Below the pieces are notes generated by a model, which was not told where the DNA came from, searched no databases, and saw only the letters and a list, made by a program, of their open reading frames with translations. The position numbers and the translations under genes are program-made. A DNA stretch of 20,488 nucleotides from Cellvibrio sp. (GTDB lineage: Bacteria > Pseudomonadota > Gammaproteobacteria > Pseudomonadales > Cellvibrionaceae). The DNA lies in contig JAJQJO010000015.1 of NCBI GenBank assembly GCA_021323495.1, positions 1 through 20,488 of the forward strand. Direction: 5' to 3'. Positions 8,030 through 16,000 of this stretch are shown here, one piece after another (the first letter of the stretch is position 1; every line of letters begins with the position of its first letter).

Positions 8030-8128
8030 ATTGATATGTTAGGTCGAGTGCTAATCTAACCATGAAGCCGGAGATCAATGACCCAACAGGGTGCAGATTG
8101 CCGTTTAATGATGCACGAGGACTACATA

Positions 8129-8854
8129 ATGACAAACACTATTCTAAAAAAAGCAATCCGTTCACTTCTGGTATTAGCGGCCATTGCCCCACTTGCGAGC
8201 TACGCAACTGCCTACACGCCGGCAAAATTTGGCAATGCGGAAACCGTGTTGGGCAAACAAGTCACCCTGCCCGCTTCATTCGGTGAAGGCGTGAAAACTG
8301 TAGCGGTTTACTGCCAGGCTGACGTGATGACCACCGGCAATATCAACAGCGTGACTTGTTATGAAAATAGTCCGCTGGTCTCCATGCAGATAGTAACGGA
8401 ATCCGCACTCAAGTCAGCGACCTTCACTCCGGCCACTATTGATGGCAAAGCTGTACCCGTGAGAATGCAATTACGTGTCGTATATTCATTGGGGGGCACC
8501 CAGGCACCGATCGTTTTATTGCCTAACCTCGGCACGTTGCAAGCACAACACGGCACTCATTATTTTGCACCACAAGAGCGACTGGATACCAACGATTGGT
8601 ATGCCAACTACAGCACCAAAGAACATGGTGATGGGAAATTATTTTTTGCCGAAGGTAAAATGACCCGCGTGATGGCGAATATTGAAGCTGATGGAAAAGT
8701 GGAAACGGTTAGTACAATTGAAGCCGCACTGCGCAAACAGGCAGATGCAGCGAGCATTGAAAGCTCACTGAAAAAATCGAAATTCATTCCTGGATTTGTG
8801 CAGGATAAACCAACCGCTATGCATTATATCGCTGTAGTAAACTATCAAAAATAA
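8129..8854 (+). CDS. Periplasmic protein with two TonB C-terminal-like repeats
   Basis: A 241-residue exported protein with a signal peptide (KK, hydrophobic core, cleavage after ATA at residue 28). Two segments follow the TonB_C pattern. Residues 55-120 end FTPATIDGKAVPVRMQLRVVY, broken here as FTPATIDGKAV then PVRMQLRVVY. Residues 172-240 end FIPGFVQDKPTAMHYIAVVNY. Classical TonB has one such domain, an N-terminal membrane anchor and a proline-rich linker; this protein has none of the latter two, so it probably cannot transmit proton-motive force itself. C62 and C77 in the first repeat may form a disulfide. The start has GAGGA seven bases upstream and gives a proper signal peptide, whereas an ATG at 8078 adds a polar leader. 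It follows the receptor after a terminator and has its own promoter region. A receptor-contacting accessory role is inference. Confidence 0.75.
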   Translation: MTNTILKKAIRSLLVLAAIAPLASYATAYTPAKFGNAETVLGKQVTLPASFGEGVKTVAVYCQADVMTTGNINSVTCYENSPLVSMQIVTESALKSATFTPATIDGKAVPVRMQLRVVYSLGGTQAPIVLLPNLGTLQAQHGTHYFAPQERLDTNDWYANYSTKEHGDGKLFFAEGKMTRVMANIEADGKVETVSTIEAALRKQADAASIESSLKKSKFIPGFVQDKPTAMHYIAVVNYQK

Positions 8855-8872
8855 ATCCTGTGCTGTATGTAA

Positions 8873-8911
8873 AAAGCAAAAAGGCCGCAACGTTTGCGGC
8901 CTTTTTGCTTT
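8873..8911. terminator. Long two-way terminator hairpin
   Basis: An 18-bp near-perfect stem running from AAAGCAAAAAGGCCGCAA to its complement, with a three-base loop. The core is GGCCGCAA/TTGCGGCC, flanked by A-run and T-run on both sides, so it can terminate in both directions. It serves the TonB_C-like gene and, from the other side, the 152-residue exported-protein gene. Confidence 0.9.
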
Positions 8912-8963
8912 CGAACAATTACGTAAAGATATACGAAAACCGTGCGACGATTTAGCTTATGCA

Positions 8964-8984
8964 TTCCCAAACAGAGCTTGGGAA
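8964..8984. repeat. REP-like palindrome
   Basis: TTCCCAA-ACAGAGC-TTGGGAA is a 7-bp inverted repeat within GCATTCCCAAACAGAGCTTG. It has the look of short dispersed palindromic elements and lies in a gene-free 250-base stretch (8855-9109). Only one copy is present in the window, so repeat status is unproven. Apart from this and the terminator hairpin, the stretch shows nothing else. Confidence 0.3.
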
Positions 8985-9109
8985 CGGAATAAAATCAAAG
9001 GGCGGTAACAAGCAACATAGAACCTGAACAAAGCTTCGCTGTGCGTCTCAGCTTGCGTCCTGGCGCCGTTTGAGAGTGTGTACACCAGATAATCCGGTGA
9101 TATTAGATA

Positions 9110-9568
9110 TTATTTAATACAGCTAAATTCTATACTCAGAGCAATTCTTCCCATCGCTAAAGGGCGATAGTTTTCGCGCACAATTGAAAAACCTTTTGCG
9201 CACTGTTCCATTGCTTTGGGTAACAATTGTGTGCGCGCTGAAGCGGCACTGGACCATTGGTCCACTTCAACGTGTAATGATAAAAATTTTGGTTCCGCCA
9301 ACACATTATTCGCTTGCGCTCCCGCGACGACCGCAGCCTGTGTCGTTGCATGTACTGAATTTTCCACTGAAGTTTCCAATACGGCACCTTCACTGCCTTG
9401 CTTAAAGGCTTTATGCAGAACGCCATTAAGCCCTTCATTGGTGTAGTCACAATCTTCCTGATTTACATTTAGCGAGTCGGCCGCATCAACGGCACTTTCG
9501 CAGTTGTCATCGGCATAAGCCTGTGTAGCGCAACATGCGCTGATGATTATTGCCAGTATCAATTTCAT
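9110..9568 (-). CDS. Small exported protein of unknown function
   Basis: A 152-residue protein with a clear signal peptide (MKLILAIIISACCATQAYA, cleavage after AYA at about residue 19). The mature part has four cysteines (two in an N-terminal DDNCES...EDCDY segment, two near the C-terminus), enough for two disulfides, and a mixed alpha/beta character. I recognise no family. A lipoprotein reading through the CC pair in the signal is possible but the lipobox (ISAC) is followed by cysteine and a better SPase I site. The gene lies downstream of the porin on the same strand with a porin terminator between, so it may depend on readthrough or a short promoter inside the 96-base gap. Start chosen for the signal peptide; AAGAGA lies about 10 bases upstream. 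Confidence 0.75.
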   Translation of the reverse strand: MKLILAIIISACCATQAYADDNCESAVDAADSLNVNQEDCDYTNEGLNGVLHKAFKQGSEGAVLETSVENSVHATTQAAVVAGAQANNVLAEPKFLSLHVEVDQWSSAASARTQLLPKAMEQCAKGFSIVRENYRPLAMGRIALSIEFSCIK

Positions 9569-9615
9569 CTCATTATCTCTTACTATTCATCAACATTGAA
9601 TCTGATACAAATAAC

Positions 9616-9637
9616 AAAGGGTGCCGAAGCACCCTTT
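9616..9637 (-). terminator. Terminator of the porin gene
   Basis: On the minus strand the stem AAAGGGTGC/GCACCCTTT closes on a TTCG tetraloop, 28 bases after the porin stop. The descending arm ends in TTT and continues GTTATTTG, so the U-tract is interrupted. Readthrough into the next gene is conceivable. Confidence 0.65.
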
Positions 9638-9664
9638 GGTTACGCAGATATAAAATTACAATTA

Positions 9665-10633
9665 TTAGAATTTGTAATCCAGACCAATACCGGCGTAGTC
9701 GTCATCACGATAAGAGTCAACGGTCGGCTCCAGCGCATCTGGCATACCATTCTCTACCATAGTGTAGTAGCCATACAGAGTAGCGCTTTTGGTCATTTTG
9801 TAATCCAGACCAATGCTCGCGCTTTCGCCGTCAATCCATCTAACGTCGGAATCGCCGTATTGGGCTTTCAATGCCCATTTGTCAGTCACATTCCACATTG
9901 CCGAACCAACAACACCATCTTCATCAGCACCGGTATTGTCATTTTCGTAGCTCTCGCCCAACACGCCAAACTGGAATGCACCCAAGGTCAAACGACCGAC
10001 CAGGCGAATCAAATCAACACCTTCAGCTTCAACATCCGTATCCGCAGCAACACCGACATAGAAAGCCGGGCTGTTGTAGCCAAAGGATGCAGAAGTACCA
10101 TTGCTACCATTATTTTCTTCAGTTACGTAAGCAACTGTACCGGAGAAACCACCACCGAAAGTTGGGGTAACGTATTGAACGATGTTACTTGCACGGATTT
10201 CACCTCTGAAGATCTGGGTGATATCACCTTCCAAATCGTTGAACAGGTCAATTTTTTCCTGGGCAACTTTGGTAGGAGTATCAAAGTGGCCGCCCATAAT
10301 CGTACCGGCAACACCCTGCAAACCCAGATAAATATTACGTTGGCCAAAAGTTTGGCTACCGTTGGTGCCGTCATCTACTTCGGTTTGGTATTCGAATTGA
10401 TAAATGACTTTGAGTTTGGAGTTGACCTCTTCGCCACCCTTAACACCAATACGTGAAGCGTTGCTAAGCAATTCAACTTTGCTACCGTCCGCTTGATTGC
10501 CGTTAGCATTGGAATAGGAAGCTTCATCAGTACTTTGCAGCGACACATTCGCTTTACCATAAACGGTAACATCTGCAAACGCAGCGGCGGGAAGTACAGA
10601 GGCAATAACCAAAGCCAATAATGTTTTTTTCAT
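9665..10633 (-). CDS. Gram-negative general porin (Porin_4/OmpC-like family)
   Basis: A 322-residue outer-membrane porin with a signal peptide MKKTLLALVIASVLPAAAFA cut before DVTVYGK, the usual first strand of this family. Alternating beta-strands follow, with RIGVKGGEEVNSKLKVIYQFE and FGQRNIYLGLQGVAGTIMGG, the stretch preceding the constriction loop L3. The chain ends in LDYKF with the terminal phenylalanine needed for BAM recognition. Porins of this size form trimers with 16-stranded barrels. The start has AGGAG eight bases upstream; an upstream GTG/ATG reading would add a charged leader before the signal peptide. Three 11-bp-spaced Pho-box-like heptamers precede the gene, so I infer induction by phosphate starvation and a possible anion preference. 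OprP/OprO proteins are a different, longer family. Confidence 0.92.
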   Translation of the reverse strand: MKKTLLALVIASVLPAAAFADVTVYGKANVSLQSTDEASYSNANGNQADGSKVELLSNASRIGVKGGEEVNSKLKVIYQFEYQTEVDDGTNGSQTFGQRNIYLGLQGVAGTIMGGHFDTPTKVAQEKIDLFNDLEGDITQIFRGEIRASNIVQYVTPTFGGGFSGTVAYVTEENNGSNGTSASFGYNSPAFYVGVAADTDVEAEGVDLIRLVGRLTLGAFQFGVLGESYENDNTGADEDGVVGSAMWNVTDKWALKAQYGDSDVRWIDGESASIGLDYKMTKSATLYGYYTMVENGMPDALEPTVDSYRDDDYAGIGLDYKF

Positions 10634-10704
10634 GGAGTCGTCTCCTGGATGTGTGTGTTTGGTGTTCAATTCCTGAACACCGGGAAGTCAGGTTTTTTGA
10701 AATA

Positions 10705-10722
10705 ATGACAATCAGATTTCAG
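10705..10722 (-). promoter_or_regulatory. Second weak Pho-box-like pair closer to the porin gene
   Basis: On the minus strand CTGAAAT-CTGA-TTGTCAT shows a good second heptamer and a poorer first one, again spaced 11 bp. It lies about 75 bases from the porin start. It may be part of an extended PhoB array or chance. Confidence 0.3.
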
Positions 10723-10737
10723 TTGCGCCGTCATTGT

Positions 10738-10766
10738 GTGACTGAAAAGTTACAGAAAGATGACAA
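10738..10766 (-). promoter_or_regulatory. Triple PhoB-box-like repeat upstream of the porin gene
   Basis: Read on the minus strand, TTGTCAT, CTGTAAC and CAGTCAC occur at exact 11-bp steps separated by the T-rich spacers CTTT and TTTT, as in tandem Pho boxes. The site is about 105-130 bases before the porin ATG. The rest of the 295-base gap (10634-10928) shows no gene; no clear -10 was placed. Confidence 0.62.
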
Positions 10767-10928
10767 GCGCCCTGGATGTCGCGGGGCGGATTATATAAAG
10801 AAAAGTATCAAAGTTTTGTGACTAAACGTGGTTTTAGCTTAAAAGACCAAACTTTTTGCACTAATTTTGCGCTTTTGATAACCAAATGACCCAAAAAATC
10901 ACCAGTGAAAAGTTCGTTGAGCGGTCAA

Positions 10929-11672
10929 CTATTCAAAATGGCTAATGACATCTAACGTGAATAGTTCATTTATTAACCGCTGCGCCTCATCAAACAAAAG
11001 TGCGGGCTGGCGGTGTTGTAACTCAGAGGCGATAAGCTTCAATTGATCACCCAGGGTTGCTTTATTATTGTTTTGCAACAAATAAAGCAGGCGCAACGTC
11101 ATGGGATTGGCGGCCATAAAACACACCTTGTCATCACGGTTGCGGTACACCACTAACTGCGTTGGTTCGGATGTCGCGGGCCGGTAAGTTGGTGAAATTT
11201 TGTGCACCGGATATTGATAATGCAAACAAACCACCAACGGTGAAACCTGGGGCCTGGACATTAACAGTTCGATGGGAAATGCGGAGGCGGGAGGGATATC
11301 CGCTTCACTGACATCCAGTGCTAACTCGATCCACTCGTAGTGGGCCAGCTCAAGTAAAAATGCCGGGTCGCCATCACACAACCCTCTTTCTTGCATTAAA
11401 TATTGTAAGAATTCTTCGCTGATTTCCAAAAAATACGGGGTTTGGCACTGGTGTTTGTGAATAAAGTCACGCACCAACAAATGCCAATGCTCATCGGTCA
11501 ATAGCGAACGAGTTACCGGAAATACATTGGCGATAAAGTTTTCAATATTGTTGTAAATCAATTCGCGATAAATTCCCATACGCCGATCTTCAATTTCCGC
11601 CGGAGCAGGATAGAGATCAGGTGCGCGCAAATGTTTGGCAAATGCCAGTTGGGTTTCCTGAAAGGATTTCAT
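10929..11672 (-). CDS. hvfC: HvfC/BufC-type DUF2063 partner protein of an MNIO maturase
   Basis: A 247-residue protein whose N-terminal half has the DUF2063 pattern: F..HLRAPDLYPAP, then RRMGIYRELIYNNIENFIANVFPVTRSLL, W..LVRDFIHKHQCQTPYF and EFLQYL. The C-terminal half is the second domain seen in HvfC/BufC. By family precedent it brings the precursor peptide leader to the DUF692 enzyme, so that cysteines are oxidised to oxazolone or thiooxazole-type groups. It has no signal peptide and acts in the cytoplasm. The start codon overlaps the hvfB stop as ATGA, meaning tight translational coupling. It is the last gene of the operon; no strong terminator is visible afterwards. A short TCAC-TG-GTGA hairpin followed by six T (minus strand, near 10890-10900) is at best weak. 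Confidence 0.93.
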   Translation of the reverse strand: MKSFQETQLAFAKHLRAPDLYPAPAEIEDRRMGIYRELIYNNIENFIANVFPVTRSLLTDEHWHLLVRDFIHKHQCQTPYFLEISEEFLQYLMQERGLCDGDPAFLLELAHYEWIELALDVSEADIPPASAFPIELLMSRPQVSPLVVCLHYQYPVHKISPTYRPATSEPTQLVVYRNRDDKVCFMAANPMTLRLLYLLQNNNKATLGDQLKLIASELQHRQPALLFDEAQRLINELFTLDVISHFE

Positions 11673-12526
11673 CGCAATATTGATACTGGAGGAGATTGGC
11701 GTTTTTTAATTTCATCCAACTCGGCCAGCAATTCTGGCAGTGGCGGGATATTAAAATCCCGCTCCAACAAAGTCGGTTTTATACCGAACAATTCATAGGC
11801 TTTATCGAGTAAATCCCATACCGATGCAATTACCGGCGCACCATGAGTATCCACACGTAAATCTTCAGCTTCCTGGTAATGGCCTGCAATATGGATATAA
11901 GCGGTCCGCTCACCCGGTAGGCTGGCGAGAAATTCATAGGGATCGTATTGGTGATTGATGCTGTTGACGTAAATATTATTTACATCGAGCAGGAGTGCGC
12001 AGTCGGCTTTTTCTATTACTGCATTGATAAATTCGCTCTCCGTCATTTCTTGTTGCGGAGCACAATAATAGGAAGAATTTTCAATCGCGATGCGCTGACC
12101 AAGGATATCTTGCGCTCGCTGGATACGCGCTGCTACGTAGTCGACTGCTGCCTCGGTAAAAGGAATTGGCAGTAAATCATAGAGCTGTCCATCGTCACTG
12201 CAATAACTTAAATGTTCGCTGTAATACCGGATGCCGTGTTCTTGCATCAGTTTTTTTATAGCGAACAACAATTCAGTATTCAAGGGGGCGGGCGACCCAA
12301 TCGAGAGGGATAATCCATGGCATACAAAGGGAAACCGCTCGGTATAAGCGCGAAACTTTTTACCGAGGCGCCCGCCAACATTGATCCAATTTTCCGGAGC
12401 CACTTCCATAAAGTGGATATGATCAGGCGTTAATTCTTCCAGGGTATTTAACAGCGTCCGGCGCAGGCCTAAACCTGCACCGGTTATCGCCGCAGCGTAA
12501 TTTACAAGCGGAGCTTTAACGGACAT
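11669..12526 (-). CDS. hvfB: HvfB/BufB-type MNIO (DUF692) RiPP maturase
   Basis: A 285-residue TIM-barrel enzyme of the multinuclear non-heme iron oxidative (MNIO, DUF692) family, as MbnB, HvfB and BufB. The usual blocks are seen: GAGLGLR at 17-23, FMEVAPENW, CHGLSLSIGS with H70, YYSEHLSY with E104/H105, IAIEN with E149, LLLDVNN with D181, YIHIAGH with H212/H216, VDTHG with D226/H228, and LLERD with E255. These His/Asp/Glu residues form the likely iron-ligand set. With HvfC and O2 it should oxidise cysteines of the HvfA peptide. The start overlaps the hvfA stop as TAATG, and the stop overlaps the hvfC start. Length is normal and no key residue is obviously missing. The exact modification is inferred from the KCG motif of the peptide encoded just upstream. 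Confidence 0.95.
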   Translation of the reverse strand: MSVKAPLVNYAAAITGAGLGLRRTLLNTLEELTPDHIHFMEVAPENWINVGGRLGKKFRAYTERFPFVCHGLSLSIGSPAPLNTELLFAIKKLMQEHGIRYYSEHLSYCSDDGQLYDLLPIPFTEAAVDYVAARIQRAQDILGQRIAIENSSYYCAPQQEMTESEFINAVIEKADCALLLDVNNIYVNSINHQYDPYEFLASLPGERTAYIHIAGHYQEAEDLRVDTHGAPVIASVWDLLDKAYELFGIKPTLLERDFNIPPLPELLAELDEIKKRQSPPVSILR

Positions 12527-12891
12527 TACTCAGCTTTTTTCTCTTCTTTTGGTGCGTCTTTTTTATCGGCACCTTTGTCGGCACCACATTTTCCTTCACC
12601 ACACTTGCCCTCGCCGCATTTACCTTCGCCATCGGCTTTTTTATGCTCGGCGCCGCACTTGCCTTCACCGCACTTGTGCTCACCTTCGGTTTTTTTATCA
12701 GCGCCGCATTTCGCTTCGCCACACTTATGCTCGCCTTCAGACTTGTCAGTATTATCCGCCAGGGTATAACCAGCGTTAAGGGATGTTGCCGCAAAGCTGG
12801 CATCTGCTGCGGAGGCCATAGGAACCAAAGCTGCCGATGCTACAAACGCGGCGCCAACCAAAGCAGATAAAGAAGAAATTTTGTTATTCAT
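12526..12891 (-). CDS. hvfA: HvfA-type RiPP precursor with seven KCG motifs (copper-binding metallophore)
   Basis: A 121-residue precursor. Residues 1-28 form a Sec-type signal peptide (MNNKISSL, hydrophobic Ala-rich core, cleavage after ASA), an unusual leader for a RiPP but standard for bufferins/HvfA. The mature part is low complexity: cysteines C57, C62, C74, C79, C92, C97 and C102 each sit in KCG. Four are EGKCG, the pentapeptide modified in HvfA; two are EHKCG and one is EAKCG. A K/E/D-rich tail ends the chain. The modified peptide is expected to be exported and to bind copper. GGAG lies six bases before the chosen ATG; an ATG 12 bases upstream has no ribosome site. It is the first gene of hvfABC and overlaps hvfB. 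Confidence 0.93.
   Translation of the reverse strand: MNNKISSLSALVGAAFVASAALVPMASAADASFAATSLNAGYTLADNTDKSEGEHKCGEAKCGADKKTEGEHKCGEGKCGAEHKKADGEGKCGEGKCGEGKCGADKGADKKDAPKEEKKAE
12577..12738 (-). repeat. Tandem KCG-coding repeat inside hvfA
   Basis: Direct imperfect 15-base units (coding for E-x-K-C-G) are arranged as 2 + 2 + 3, with cysteines five residues apart within each block and acidic/lysine spacers between. The arrangement suggests growth by unit duplication, and copy number may vary between strains. Confidence 0.85.
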
Positions 12892-13005
12892 CATAAACTC
12901 CATTGTATTGAATGTCGTTGAAACGGTTAAGACCAGGGGAAACTAACATAGCCAAGGCAATAGACGCTAGCGGATGCAACCGGTTTACTTGCCAGCAGCC
13001 AAATG

Positions 13006-13044
13006 GTTACAGGATAGACTCGACAAGGAGGGTTTTGTTACAGG
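13006..13044 (-). promoter_or_regulatory. Repeated CCTGTAAC octamer upstream of hvfA
   Basis: CCTGTAAC occurs twice on the minus strand (13037-13044 and 13006-13013), 31 bases or about three helical turns apart, 115-155 bases before the hvfA start. TGTAAC followed after 17 bases by GTCTAT could also be an ECF-type promoter. Only the repeat is directly seen; the regulator is unknown. Confidence 0.3.
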
Positions 13045-13057
13045 CCATCAACATTTC

Positions 13058-16000
13058 TTAACCCTGAGCTTCCAACATAGCCTGTTCCCACTGTTTGTCC
13101 ATACGTTTATCAGAGACCGGCACCTGGGTTTTAAGAGTCTGGGCAAAAAGTGAAATACGCAGCTCCTCAATCCACCAACGGTAATCCATAAGCGCCCCGT
13201 TCTGTGCCAGACGATAGTCCCCTTCTTTAGCCAGATAATCCACTAACCGCTGGCAATGGGGTGCCACGTCTGCGAGCTGCAATTTGTCCTTCTGTGGGTT
13301 AAGCGCAGCCTTTTCCAACCGTTGCTGGATACCGCGCATATATTTCGGATATTGCTGCAACCATTGCGCGGGAGTTTTATAAACCAGGCCAGGATAAAAT
13401 AATTGCACCAGCTGTTGATTGATATCGCTAATTGTAAACGCGAGCGCCAACATATTTTTTTGTTGTTTCAATTGTTTTTTGACGTCCACCAACAATTTCA
13501 AACTGCTTACCAGATGATTAGCCAGGTCTTGTGCGACGGCAATTAATTTATCCCTGGTCAGATTAACGCGCTCGTCAAAAGCAATTCTGGTGCGCGGCAG
13601 GTGTTGTTGTTCGGCTACAGCCAATTGTTTGATTGCAGCCATAATTAAATCGTCGACCACCTGTTCGCGATTGCCAATACCTGCCAGCGTCAACGCAACT
13701 TCCTGGCCTTTTAATAATTCCTTCTGTAAATATTTAACGGTTTGCGCCAGCGCTAAATACACCAACCGGGACAACCCCCGTTGGGTTAAATCGAGCGCAT
13801 GCAATGGATTATCCAATACTTGTAAAGCAACTGATGATTGTTTATCCACCAATGCAGGATAGGCGCGAATACTGATTCCACCGCGCGGCAATTGGATCGC
13901 TTGCGGCAGTTCATCAAAATCCCAGCTGCTGATCCCATCACGCTCAATATTAGTGGCGGCAGATTGGATATTTTGTTGTACACGTTCGCGGTATTTTTCG
14001 CGCAATGGTGCCAGCTCGCGGCCGCTGGCAATAATTTTTCCCTTGTCATCAACCACGTGGATATTGAAGCGATAATAATCATCCACACTGGCTTCAAGCC
14101 AGGCTTCTTTGGATACATCAATACCCGTCAGGCGTTTTAATTGTAACCCCAACGCTTCGGTTAAGGGTTTGTTGTCGGGTGATAGCGTCGCGAGAACTTT
14201 ATCTACTACATCCGGTACCGGTACAAAATGTTTGCGCACATTTTTGGGCAAGGATTTAATCAAACCAATACATTTTTCACGCAACATGCCCGGTACTAAC
14301 CATTCCAGGCGCTGCTCCGGCACCTGGTGTAGAACACTCATGGGTACATGGATGCTGACCCCGTCAAATGGGTGATTGGGTTCGAAGTGATAACTCAATG
14401 GAAACACCATGCCGCGCCATTCCAACTCATTGGGAAATTGTGCCTGGGTGATATCGCCCGCGCCGTGACGCATCAGGATTTCACGTGTAAGAAATAACAG
14501 TTTCGGATTTTCCTGTTCAACTTTTTTACGCCAGGCTTCAAAACCCGCGAGGTTTACCACAGTTTCAGGAATTCGCTCGTTGTAAAAATCAAAAATTACT
14601 TGCTCATCTACCACAATATCGCGGCGGCGCGCTTTGGATTCCAGATCCTCAAGCTCTGTTAAAAGCTGATGCTGGTGTGCAAAAAAATCCGTTGCCGGAT
14701 TCTTATTCTGCATACTTTTCCGTTTTGGATGCTGGTCGTATTGCCCTTCTACCAACGCTGCGCGAATAAACACCTCGCGGCATTGCGCCGGATCTATATG
14801 GCTATAGCTGACGGATTTTTTCTCGACAATGACCAAACCATAGAGTGTGACTTTTTCAAAGACCATGACCTGCCCGCTACGGCTATCGTAATGGGGTTCA
14901 AAATAGTGGCGTTTGACCAGGTGTTCAGCCGCTGCTGTTATCCATTCAGGTTCAATTTTCGCAACGGTATGGGCAAATAATCTGGAGGTTTCAATCAGCT
15001 CCGCCGCCATAATCCACTTGGGCGTTTTTTTGACCAGCGATGAGCCAGGGAAGATCATAAACTTACGGTTGCGCGCACCCAGATATTCGCGCTCTTCATG
15101 ATTAAAACCAAGGTTACCCAACAGGCCCGTCAATAGTGCTTTATGGATAGATTCATAATTGGCAGACTCTGAATTAACACGAATCCCCAAATCTTTTACT
15201 GCAACACACAGTTGATGGTGCACGTCGCGCCATTCTCGCAAGCGTAAATAGGAAAGAAATTCTTTTTTACAGAGTTTGCGCAATTGGTTTAACGTCAGTT
15301 CCTGCCGCCGGGTTTCAAAATAATCCCAGAGGGTTACAAAACTGGAAAAGTCAGAGTGTTCCACCCAAAAGCGGCGATGGCTTTGGTCAGCAGCCTGTTG
15401 TTTTTCCGCCGGGCGTTCGCGTGGGTCTTGCACAGACAATGCACTGGCAATAATTAATAGTTCGCGCACGCAGGACTGTTCCTGCGCTGACAGCAGCATA
15501 CGCGCAAGGCGCGGATCAAGCGGCAGTTTACTTAGCTGTTGCCCCACCGGCGTCAATTGGTTTTTTGCATTAACCGCATGCAATTCTTCAAGCAGTTTAA
15601 ACCCATCGCTAATCAGGCGATGATCCGGTGCATCAATAAACGGGAATTTGTGGATATCACCCATCCGCAATTGCAGCATTTGCAAAATCACGGCGGCAAG
15701 ATTGGTACGCAGGATTTCCGCGTCAGTAAATGCCGGACGCGAATTAAAATCCTCTTCGCTGTACAAGCGGATACAAATCCCTTCCGCGACGCGACCACAG
15801 CGACCTTTACGCTGGTTCGCACTGGCCTGGGACACAGGTTCAATAGGCAGTCGCTGTACTTTTGTGCGATACGAGTAGCGGCTGATACGCGCAAAACCCG
15901 GGTCAATGACATAACGGATTCCCGGTACGGTAATCGAGGTTTCCGCCACGTTAGTGGCCAACACAATACGTCGTCCAGTGTGGGGGGCAAACACTTTTTG

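Noticed and set aside
9596..10456. Open frame of 286 codons on the plus strand opposite the porin
   Set aside because: It is the antisense of a confidently identified porin, has no ribosome site, signal or family features, and follows from the porin's codon pattern.
10885..10910. TCAC-TG-GTGA plus six T on the minus strand as the hvfABC terminator
   Set aside because: A four-base-pair stem with a two-base loop is too weak to call.
12549..12870. Plus-strand frames rich in His, Pro, Ser and Cys opposite hvfA
   Set aside because: They are the complement of the KCG repeat array; the minus frame has a signal peptide and fits the operon.
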